The notes below the pieces were generated by a model. The model did not search any database. It was not told the origin of the DNA and was given only the letters and a program-made list of their open reading frames with translations. From assembly GCA_030295235.1 (NCBI GenBank), contig AP026127.1, forward strand, positions 932,501 to 996,500: a stretch of 64,000 nt of DNA, in the 5' to 3' direction. Numbering within the stretch: position 1 is the stretch's first letter; every line of letters starts with the position of its first letter. The stretch comes from Fistulifera solaris (lineage: Eukaryota; Bacillariophyta; Bacillariophyceae; Naviculales; Stauroneidaceae). Both the position numbers and the translations under genes were made by a program. Positions 35,081 through 42,870 of this stretch are shown here, one piece after another.

Positions 35081-36261
35081 ATGTTCTCCGCTCATATGAA
35101 CAAGATGGCAACCATGAGCAGTGTTTCTATTGATCCTGTGAAGGACTTGGTCGATTGTTTAGTAAAACAAATGTCGGAAAGAGAGCCTTTCTATGAAGGG
35201 AAAGATCCGCACTTGCAAGAAAAGCCGTGGTGCGCAACGTGCAACCGTCGACCAAAGTCGGGTCTTTTGTGCTGCTCACGCTGTCATGCGGCTTGGTATT
35301 GTAATAGCATTTGTCAGAAAGCTCATTACAAGCTTTGAAACGCGTGAAAGAATCGGCGGCCCCTCTTCGCAACACTCCTTTCGGAGACGACTCAAGACGA
35401 CAGAACATTTTCGAAACGCAGATTGGATTGTTTCGCGACGATCATATAACTCATCGTTACATGGTGGCGCGTCGTCAGTTAGTAGAGTCGTACTTTCATG
35501 CAGCATCGGCAGTTGATGTCAAGGAGGTTTGGGAGAAGGCACTCTATCACGCATTGGTGCAGTTGAGGGAAGCTATTACCGATCCACGTGGCATGATATA
35601 TGTGACACCTTTCATTCTTTTGAATTTGAACCGAGACGATGAAGCGTACGATTTGGTTCGCTACTGGGTGAGTGTCTATTGTGTCTGGACAACAAGACCC
35701 ATGACCGAGATAATGAGCCGTCACGTCGAGAGTAAAGAGGGTGAGTTCTTCTATCCACGTACAAAGAACGGTCGCTATCAAGACCTTTTCGAAGAATACC
35801 CCGCTGCGGTTGATGAACAAGATATGCTTATGGTTTTTCTGGTCACGCTTCTCATTATCAAACTTCGCATCGTGGCTGCGTATGATGCCGCTTGCGCGTC
35901 TCTCGATTTAGTGTTTCATGAAACAACAGGCGGCCGGCTCATCCAAGAGGTCCGATGCACTGTAGCTGATATGATCATTGATGAACGCTTGGTGAACATC
36001 GATAGTCAGCGGCGACAAATTGATCAACTGGTCGAAATAATTGATCGTCGCAATCCCACGACGCTCCCAGCAATTCTCAACCCTCTTCCGCTCATTAGTC
36101 AACGCCAACCGGCTACCGATGTCCGAGGCGAGCCTTCCGAGGCGTACGAAATTGTCACTTACAGCTATCGCTGCTTTGCTCGTATACCGGGAGCTCGGAA
36201 AATGCTTGAGGATCGCTATGGGCCGAATCCAACTTACAATGCAACGATGCATTATGATTGA
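35081..36261 (+). CDS. MYND zinc-finger family protein, copy 3, finger incomplete
   Basis: N-terminal part MATMSSVSIDPVKDLVDCLV and FYEGKDPHLQEKPWCATC align with copies 1 and 2. About 37 bp are missing after QKAHYK compared with copy 2; this removes the last His-Cys pair of the MYND finger (HREIC in copy 2) and shifts frame at a T3 run near 35337. If one T is missing there, as at other runs in this assembly, the gene continues in frame with LKRVKESAAPLRNTPFGDD and encodes about 393 aa lacking only the finger's end. Otherwise it is a pseudogene. The family domain is intact to its end (RGEPSEAYEIVTYSYRCF). Zinc binding by this copy is doubtful. Confidence 0.6.
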
Positions 36262-36337
36262 TTCGAATTAGAACTTTCGATTCATTAATACATAGCTTGA
36301 ATATTTGACCTGCATATAAAATCGATGTAATTGGGGC

Positions 36338-37005
36338 TGTTGCGAGAGGATGCTAGGGACTCACGTGGAATGATATATATCACGCCTTTCATTCTTTTGT
36401 ATTTGAACCGAGACGACGACGCTTTTGACTTTGTTCGCCATTTTGTGAGCGTATTCTACATATGAGACGACGAAAGCGCAAGAGAGTTAATGCGTCGTCA
36501 CCTTGAGAGTAAAGACGGCGATTTCTACTATCCACGCAAAAGAACAGCCGCTTCTTGGACATCCCTGTTGGTTCTTTTGGTCGCTGTCCTCATTATCAAG
36601 CTGCGCCTTGTCGCAGCTTATGACGTCACTCGTAAGTCTATTGATGCGGCTTTTGAGGAAACAACTGGCGGTCAGTTCATCCATGAGGTCAAACCGGCTG
36701 TAACTGAAATACATCTATATGAGAATGTGGTGAACATTGATAGTCAGCGAAAACAAATCGAACGGCTTCTCAATGCTATTGATAACAACATCCCTTCCAT
36801 GCTTCCAGCGATCCTCAATCCGCTTCCACTCTTAAGGCAATTTCGACCGTGTCCCGATATTCGTGGCGATCCTTCCGAGGCGTATGATATTGTCAACTTT
36901 TGCAATCGTTGTATCCTTCGCATACCAGGGGCTCGAAAACTGCTGGAGAAACGCTACGGACCCAATCCGAGCTATAACACTGAAATGCGATACGATTCTG
37001 ATTAA
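36338..37005 (+). pseudogene. MYND family copy 4, truncated
   Basis: Only the second half of the family domain remains. It starts within the motif RGMIY (here DSRGMIYITPFILLYLNRD), meets a stop after VRHFVSVFYI, then resumes with RRHLESKDGDFYYPRKRT, lacks about 15 residues that paralogues have after it, and runs to GARKLLEKRYGPNPSYNTEM. The whole finger and first third of the domain are gone. It begins only 76 bp after copy 3, so it is a tandem duplicate that lost its 5' part. Confidence 0.8.
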
Positions 37006-37094
37006 TTATATCAAATAGTTAAAGCTTAGCTTGATTCTCTTGAAGTAAAAGTACGAAATAAGTGCAGGTAGTCAAACGGCCGTAATGAAAGAAA

Positions 37095-37800
37095 TTGCGC
37101 GTTCCAGAAATTTTGGAAACTGTTGTGTTTTGATCACTCCGAAAGAAAGTGCGTGTTCCAGAATTTCTGGATTCTGGATACGATGTTTCTGGACATACAG
37201 AAATTCTGTGGTGCTCCAGAAATTTTGGACCAGTTTTTCGATCCCTCCGAAAGGCTGTGCACGTTCCAGAATTACTGGACACGTTGTTTTAATCATAACG
37301 AAAGAAAGTGCGCGTTCCAGAAACTCCGGAAACTGTGATTTTGATCATAACGAAAGAAAGTGCACGTTCCAGATATTCTGGATAGGGGAGTACGATATTT
37401 CGTGTCATACAGAAATTCTGTGGTGGTCCAGAAATTCTGGACCTGTATTTTTCGATCCTATCGGAATGATGTACCCGTTCCAAAAATTCTGGACACAGAG
37501 TTTTGGATCATAACGAAAGAAAAAGCGCGTTCTAGAAATTTTGAAAACTGTGTTTTGATCAAAGAAAGTGCGTGTTCCAGAAATTCTGGATAAGATATTT
37601 CTGATCATACAGAAATTCTGTGGTGGTCCAGAAATTCTGGACCAGTTTTTTCGATCCCTCCGAAATGCTGTGCCCGTTTCAGAAACTCTGGAAATGTTGC
37701 CCTTGATCAAAACGAAAGAAAGTGCGCGTTCCAGAAACTCCGGAAACTGTGTTTTGATCATAACGAAAGAAAGTGCATGTTCCAGAAATTCTGGGTACGA
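37095..37800. repeat. Array 2 of palindromic CCAGAAATTCTGG repeats
   Basis: About 14-16 units of roughly 40-60 bp with the shape GTTCCAGAAATTCTGGA...TTTTGATCATAACGAAAGAAAGTGCGC, plus alternate units CATACAGAAATTCTGTGGTG. TTCCAGAA and TTCTGGAA each fit the tail-to-tail heat-shock element TTCnnGAA, and the two overlap in one 16-17-bp palindrome. Units vary by single bases mainly outside the core. Confidence 0.88.
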
Positions 37801-38326
37801 TATTAAGGACTGAATTTCAGTCGCGGCGAAAAGGTAATCTACACTTGTGCCTACAGTGAATTCGACAGCTAAATTTGTGCAACAAATATTGACATGAAGC
37901 ATCAAGCTGTTCATTGAAAAAACTGCCAGAGGTAACGGCATCATAGTTGTTTTAATTGCAATCTATAAAACGCAGATCGAATGAAAATCGAGTAGCAGAC
38001 TGGCTCGCAAAAGTTATGCCTTATGGCTCATGACTGAAATGCAGTCGCGAAAGCCTTCGTAAACCAACACTTTGCGCTACAGTGGACGGACCACGAAAGA
38101 CGACGATGATGCGTGTCTCGCATGTGTCTCGCCTCATCGCAGCTTTGACTTTTTGATCTTGTGCATCACAAAACATTTGGCTTATTCAGACCCGTGCATT
38201 CCATACTATTCAACGTAAAGATTAACTGAGGCCTTGAATAACTGTTGCCTGCTTCTATTGTGCCTACTACCTCGTGAGAAGATTTTCCGTCAAACGACAA
38301 TTAATCATCTGGAGAACGAAATTATC
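37801..38326. other. Promoter region of the first THI5-like gene with dispersed repeat copy
   Basis: Begins with the palindrome GGACTGAATTTCAGTC (37807-37822). At 38029-38085 lies a reverse-strand copy of the repeat found at 45.8-46.1 kb (CATGACTGAAATGCAGTCG...AACCAACACTTTG). The rest is the presumed promoter. Confidence 0.5.
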
Positions 38327-39232
38327 ATGCGCGTCCGTCTTGCTCTCGATTGGGCACCCAACGCCAACCACAGTGGCATTTATGCCGCCGTGAAACACGG
38401 ATGGTACCAAGAAGCGGATGTAGATCTCGATATTCAACACCACGACTTTGCCGAAAGTCCGGCGACCAAGTTGGAATTGGACAAGGCGGACGTGGCGCTG
38501 TGCTCCTTGGATTGTTTGCTGAACTATCGTTCGCGAGCGGAACCGCTTCCGGTCAAAGCCATTGCCGCCGTCTTGCAAGACGACTTGGCCAGTATCGCCG
38601 TACTCGAAAGCAGCGGAATCGAACGTCCGGCTCAGTTGGACGGCAAGACCCACGCCTCGTATCGAGCCTGCAACAAGGACGCCACAATCGAGTGTCTCGT
38701 CCGCAATGACGGCGGAAAGGGCGAATTGAACTTTGCTTATCCCGATCAGGTTACCATTTGGAACACTCTTGTCAAGAACAAGGCGGATTCCATCTGGATT
38801 TTCATGAACTGGCAGGGTGTACAAGCGGAACTGGCCGGCGTGGCTTTGCGTCATTTCAAAATGGGCGATTACGGCATCCCCTTTGGTTACTCTCCCATCA
38901 TGATTGCCAACGAAAACCTCAGTACGGATCAGTCTGCTGCTTTGAAGGCTTTTCTCGCCGCGACAGCCAAGGGCTATGCCTGGGCGGCTGCCCATCCGGT
39001 AGAAATGACGGGCATTCTTTTGGAGTGGGCCGCGGAAGACGACAAGAATAAGCCCTTCCTTCAGGCGGCACAAGCTGCGACGAGTCCTCATTACATTTCC
39101 ACCAAGACTGGATCTTGGGGTCACATGGAATCGGAGAAAGTCGAAGCCTATTTGAAATGGCGTGTGGAGTTGGGTCTCGATCCGGAACCGTTTGCTGTCG
39201 ATAAGCTCGTCACCAACGATCTTCTTGGATAA
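38327..39232 (+). CDS. THI5/NMT1/ThiY-family pyrimidine-related protein, copy 1
   Basis: 301 aa. The family includes yeast Thi5, which makes the thiamine pyrimidine (HMP-P) from its own His and PLP, and bacterial ThiY, which binds a formyl-aminopyrimidine for salvage. Landmarks: RLALDWAPNANHSGIYAAV at the start, HGWYQEADVDLDI, IERPAQLDGKTHASY, ATAKGYAWAAAHP, and TSPHYISTKTGSWGHME. The CCCFC iron-binding motif of Thi5 is absent (IPFGYSPIMIAN there), so de novo HMP synthesis by the Thi5 reaction is doubtful. No signal peptide from the ATG at 38327, which aligns with both paralogues; the 31 in-frame residues upstream are taken as leader. A TPP aptamer follows its stop, tying it to thiamine. Confidence 0.82.
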   Translation: MRVRLALDWAPNANHSGIYAAVKHGWYQEADVDLDIQHHDFAESPATKLELDKADVALCSLDCLLNYRSRAEPLPVKAIAAVLQDDLASIAVLESSGIERPAQLDGKTHASYRACNKDATIECLVRNDGGKGELNFAYPDQVTIWNTLVKNKADSIWIFMNWQGVQAELAGVALRHFKMGDYGIPFGYSPIMIANENLSTDQSAALKAFLAATAKGYAWAAAHPVEMTGILLEWAAEDDKNKPFLQAAQAATSPHYISTKTGSWGHMESEKVEAYLKWRVELGLDPEPFAVDKLVTNDLLG

Positions 39233-39275
39233 CAAGGTCATTGTAAACTACTTCTCGTGACACGGTAATATGAAG

Positions 39276-39414
39276 TTGCACTCTCGCTGCGGGAGCTTGA
39301 TGTGGGAAATGATATGCTGAGAGTTTTAAAGTCCGTAGTATTTGGGTGGACTTTGTATCGACCGTTCGAACCTGCTCATGGTAATGCATGCGAAAGGGAA
39401 TGTGGGATGTGCAA
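39276..39414 (+). promoter_or_regulatory. TPP riboswitch aptamer (THI element) in 3' UTR, copy 1
   Basis: 44 bp after the stop. P1 is TTGCAC/GTGCAA. Conserved parts: CGGGAGC, GCTGAGAG, then CCGTTCGAACCTGCTCATGG and TAATGCATGCGAAAGGGAA, which match the consensus CTGAGA...GAACCTGATCTGGATAATGCCAGCGTAGGGAA closely, with CAT/ATG forming P5. Between CTGAGA and the P2 return strand is an added hairpin AAAGTCC/GGACTTT. Binds thiamine pyrophosphate in plants, fungi and bacteria; in plants THIC it also sits in the 3' UTR. 39276-39472 is identical to 42413-42609. Confidence 0.92.
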
Positions 39415-39472
39415 TGGAAGATTATCAACTAAATGTTGCTGTGGAGAAGTAGGTTAACAACATAGTAGTGAA

Positions 39473-39839
39473 TGAATGATCTAGCAATTACGGAGTAGCC
39501 AAACAATAGTGACTAGTGATTAACTCATCTGAGACCCGTGTTTTTCGTCCGGTGTGTGCGATGACATCACCGGCGGCACGCGCGATCTTTCATAAGATCT
39601 TTTCTTTATTTTCGTCCTCTCATTTTCGTTTGGAACCTATTTTACGTTTCTACTCTTGCCATTTGGCCTGATCTGAATGTATGGCGCGGGTCTGCAACGT
39701 TCATAAGGTTTCTTCAAGTTGAGGTCTCGATCTGAGAAAAGTCCTGACCGAACGACAGAAACAAGAAACAATCTACATTGTCGCGACAGAAAAGATCTCG
39801 TCGGCACATTTCTGTTCATTCGATCATTCGACGATCATT
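39473..39839. promoter_or_regulatory. Spacer and promoter of THI5-like copy 2
   Basis: 367 bp with no gene. Contains GACATCACCGGCGG and a direct AAGATCTTTTC-type stretch near 39597. It must hold the promoter of the next gene. Confidence 0.4.
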
Positions 39840-40745
39840 ATGGAACGTCTCCGCTTCACTCTCGACTTCACCCCCAACGCCAATCACAGCGGTGTGTTTG
39901 CTGCGATCCATCACGGATGGTACAAGGAAGCTGGCATTGATCTGGAGCTTCAGCATCGTGACTTTCAGCACAGTGGTATCGCCAAGCTGGAGTTGGGGAT
40001 TGCCGATGTGGCGTTCACGGCAATGCTCGTTCTAGGAAGCTATCAAAAGCAGGATTCGTTTCCGATCAAAGCCATTGCTACGGCGATGCAGAACGACTTG
40101 AGCACGATTGCCGTGCTCGCCAAGAGCGGCATTGAGCGTCCCGCTCATCTCGACGGCCGATCGTACGCATCCTGTCAAGCGGGCTTCAAGAACCCCACGG
40201 TTGCCGCTCTGATCCGTAGTGACGGCGGACAAGGTGATTTGACTTTCACTTATCCCGAGAAGATTAGTAGTTGGGAGGCGCTGGCCGAGAATGAAGCCGA
40301 TTCGGTCTGGATTTATCGCAACTGGCAAGGCGTGCAGGCCGAGTTGGCGGGTGTGGATCTGCGTCACTTCACCTTGGGCGATTACGGTGCACCCTATTGC
40401 TACTCTCTCGTCATGGTCGCCAACACGGACTACATTGCTAAGAAAGCGTCGACGTTGCGTGCTTTCTTGGCGGCAACCGCCAAAGGCTATGCTTGGGCCG
40501 CGGAAAATCCGGACAAGATGGCGGAAATCCTTTACGATTGGGTCGCGGATGCGGATAAGCATTTGACGTTTCTCAAGGCAGCGCAAGCTGCCACCAGTCC
40601 CCACTACATCTCTTCCAAGACTGGATCCTGGGGACACATGGAAGTCGAGAAAGTGTATGCTTATTTGAAGTGGCGCAAGGAACAAGGTTTGGAAACGACT
40701 ACCGTGGAGGCCGACGCGCTCGTCACCAATGAACTCCTTGGATAG
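39840..40745 (+). CDS. THI5/NMT1/ThiY-family pyrimidine-related protein, copy 2
   Basis: 301 aa, starting MERLRFTLDFTPNANHSGVF with no leader, so probably cytosolic unless the family is trafficked otherwise. Colinear with copies 1 and 3: HGWYKEAGIDLEL, SGIERPAHLDGRSYASC, NWQGVQAELAGVDLRHF, GAPYCYSLVM where Thi5 has its Cys cluster, ATAKGYAWAAENP, SPHYISSKTGSWGHM. One Cys is present in the cluster position, against none in copy 1. Followed by its own, more diverged TPP aptamer. Likely role: pyrimidine binding or salvage for vitamin B1; the reaction is unproven. Confidence 0.82.
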   Translation: MERLRFTLDFTPNANHSGVFAAIHHGWYKEAGIDLELQHRDFQHSGIAKLELGIADVAFTAMLVLGSYQKQDSFPIKAIATAMQNDLSTIAVLAKSGIERPAHLDGRSYASCQAGFKNPTVAALIRSDGGQGDLTFTYPEKISSWEALAENEADSVWIYRNWQGVQAELAGVDLRHFTLGDYGAPYCYSLVMVANTDYIAKKASTLRAFLAATAKGYAWAAENPDKMAEILYDWVADADKHLTFLKAAQAATSPHYISSKTGSWGHMEVEKVYAYLKWRKEQGLETTTVEADALVTNELLG

Positions 40746-40788
40746 ACTAGTGGTATGAAAATACTTCTCGTGACACGATAATACGATG

Positions 40789-40927
40789 TTGCACTCTCGC
40801 TGCGGGAGCTTGATGTGGGAAATAATATGCTGAGAGTTTCAAAGTCTATGGTTCTTGAAAAGACTTTGTATCGACCGTTCGAACCTGCTCATGGTAATGC
40901 ATGCGAAAGGGAACGTGAGTTGTGCAA
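40789..40927 (+). promoter_or_regulatory. TPP riboswitch aptamer in 3' UTR, copy 2
   Basis: Same architecture as copy 1: P1 TTGCAC/GTGCAA, GCTGAGAG, TTCGAACCTGCTCATGG, TAATGCATGCGAAAGGGAA. The added hairpin is AAAGTCT/AGACTTT against AAAGTCC/GGACTTT in copies 1 and 3: one compensatory base-pair change, while the loop between the arms is rewritten. This covariation supports a folded RNA. Confidence 0.92.
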
Positions 40928-41460
40928 TGGAAGATTATCACTTTAGTGTTGCTGTGGAGAAGTAGATTAACAACATAGTAGTGAATAGTTTATTAATTGA
41001 AAAGAAACAGCCTCCCTCTAGCTTGTCCTAAAGCGTTCGGAGGCAGCGTGAATGAATGATGAGACGAGTCGTATGTCGTACGTCAGTTGTCCGCGCGGAT
41101 CGGATCTTTTTTGGATCTTTCGTCACATTTCGCACTCGTGCATTAGTTCTGCAAAATACCTTCCAATAAATCTCTGTCCTGCTCAGTCCTCATTATTTTT
41201 GTCAACCCCTTTCACCTTTCACGTCATTCAATTTGAATCTTAATACACTATTCAATCATAACAGATGAAGCGTTGAACTGGCTTAACACCATCCACCCAT
41301 TAGGCCGAAATCCAAAATGGCATCCGATCTTCAAAGATACGCATGAGAAAGTCTTGACGCGGGTCTGACGGAAATCAATGGTGGAGATTATGCACGACGG
41401 CTTTTCACTTCATCCTCGATGTGGTGACGGTGTTGAAGACCCACTTTACAAACAGCCAAC
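40928..41460. promoter_or_regulatory. Spacer and promoter of THI5-like copy 3
   Basis: 533 bp. Its first 60 bp continue the conserved 3' UTR seen after all three genes (GGAGAAGTAGATTAACAAC). No gene beyond; presumed promoter at the right end. Confidence 0.4.
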
Positions 41461-42369
41461 ATGGAACGCATTCGTCTTGCTCTAGACTGGAAACCCAACG
41501 TCAATCACAGCGGAATTCTCGCTGCGATTCACCATGGATGGTACAAAGAAGCCGGCATTGAGCTCGAACTCATCGATCGCGAGTTGACGCAAAGTGCCCC
41601 GCAAAAAGTCGAGGCGGGCCTCGCAGATGTCGGACTGACCTGCATTGTCACGTTGGCGAGCTACCGCGAGGAAAAGGATTCGCAGCCTCTCAAAGCCATC
41701 GCGTCGCTCATGCAAGAAGATTTGAGTTCCATGGCGGTGCTCGAAAGCAGTGGCATTGAGCGTCCGGCGCAGCTCGATGGGAAGCGCTTTGCGGCTTGCT
41801 CGGTGGGGGGACGGAACCCGACTATCACCTGTCTCATTCAAAACGACGGAGGAAAGGGTGACATCACCTACATTCAATCCGATCGTGTCAATCTGTATGA
41901 GACGGTGGCAGAGAACAAAGCCGATGCTATTTGGCTCTTTAAGAACTGGCAGGGCGCTCAAGCGGAAGCAGCCGGAATCAAGTTGCGTCACTTTACGTTG
42001 GGTGACTATGGAGTGCCTTATTGCTATCCCATTACCATGTTTACCAGCCCCACGTTCCTCGCCGAACATTCCAAGACTTTGCGCACATTTCTAGCGACAA
42101 CCGCCAAGGGTTATGCCTGGGCGGTTGCCAATCCGGAGAAGATGGTGGACATTCTCCTGGAGCAGGTGCGTGACGAACACAAAGATAAGAAATTCTTGGA
42201 AATTGCCTTTGCTGCGACTCGTCCGTACTTTATTTCGTCCAAGACGGGTTCTTGGGGGCACATGGAGCCCGAGAAAGTCAACGCTTACTTGAAGTGGCGT
42301 GCGGAGCAGGGGCTATCCAACGGACCCCTTGCAGTTGACGACTTTGTCACCAACGATCTTCTTGGATAG
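41461..42369 (+). CDS. THI5/NMT1/ThiY-family pyrimidine-related protein, copy 3
   Basis: 302 aa, starting MERIRLALDWKPNVNHSGIL. Same landmarks: HGWYKEAGIELEL, SGIERPAQLDGKRFAAC, NWQGAQAEAAGIKLRHF, GVPYCYPITMF, TTAKGYAWAVANP, YFISSKTGSWGHMEP. It differs clearly from copies 1 and 2 across the coding part, yet its 3' UTR is identical to that of copy 1 over 197 bp. No signal peptide. Three diverged coding copies in tandem suggest either dosage or different pyrimidine substrates. The TPP aptamer after it implies feedback by thiamine status. Confidence 0.82.
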   Translation: MERIRLALDWKPNVNHSGILAAIHHGWYKEAGIELELIDRELTQSAPQKVEAGLADVGLTCIVTLASYREEKDSQPLKAIASLMQEDLSSMAVLESSGIERPAQLDGKRFAACSVGGRNPTITCLIQNDGGKGDITYIQSDRVNLYETVAENKADAIWLFKNWQGAQAEAAGIKLRHFTLGDYGVPYCYPITMFTSPTFLAEHSKTLRTFLATTAKGYAWAVANPEKMVDILLEQVRDEHKDKKFLEIAFAATRPYFISSKTGSWGHMEPEKVNAYLKWRAEQGLSNGPLAVDDFVTNDLLG

Positions 42370-42412
42370 ACTAGTGATATGAAAATGCTTCTCGTGACAT
42401 GATAATATGATG

Positions 42413-42551
42413 TTGCACTCTCGCTGCGGGAGCTTGATGTGGGAAATGATATGCTGAGAGTTTTAAAGTCCGTAGTATTTGGGTGGACTTTGTATCGACC
42501 GTTCGAACCTGCTCATGGTAATGCATGCGAAAGGGAATGTGGGATGTGCAA
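42413..42551 (+). promoter_or_regulatory. TPP riboswitch aptamer in 3' UTR, copy 3
   Basis: Identical to copy 1 from P1 onward (42413-42609 equals 39276-39472), 43 bp after the stop. All conserved TPP-binding parts are present: GCTGAGAG, the hairpin AAAGTCC/GGACTTT, GAACCTGCTCATGG, TAATGCATGCGAAAGGGAA. Confidence 0.92.
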
Positions 42552-42870
42552 TGGAAGATTATCAACTAAATGTTGCTGTGGAGAAGTAGGTTAACAACAT
42601 AGTAGTGAAGGAATTATGGTTTGAAACAGCAAGAGACGTTTATCGATACGATACGAAGAAATTTCGTACGATGAACATTTGAAAGATCGTAACAAATGAG
42701 GTTTGAGCAAGTTAATTACCCTGGCAGCTCTTTAGCCGTACAAGCGTTAGACATCATGTCGTATTAAATAGTATCTAGATGTGATGATTATTTGTAAAAT
42801 CTTACTGAAAATCCCATGATAGCCAAAAGTTGGCGAGAGAACGTTGATTTGTTGTTTCTGGGAAGAAAAC

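Noticed and set aside
36338-37005. Copy 4 of the MYND family as a functional short gene
   Set aside because: It lacks the finger and first third of the domain and has an internal stop outside any homopolymer; called a pseudogene.
37095-37800. CRISPR-like array of short repeats
   Set aside because: Spacers are themselves repeated and the genome is eukaryotic; it is a tandem satellite with palindromic cores.
38267-39241. Long antisense frame opposite THI5-like copy 1 (324 aa), and similar ones opposite copies 2 and 3
   Set aside because: Mirror of the strongly coding sense strand; no family features.
39230-39480. 3' UTR intron enclosing the riboswitch, as in plant THIC
   Set aside because: GT sites before the aptamer are not conserved among the three copies, although a TAG/GTTAAC-like acceptor-type site follows. 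Cannot be supported without transcripts.
38327-42609. Bacterial contamination as the source of the THI5/ThiY-like cluster
   Set aside because: Flanking genes are eukaryotic with introns, the copies are monocistronic with long spacers, and the aptamers sit in 3' UTRs rather than upstream as in bacteria.
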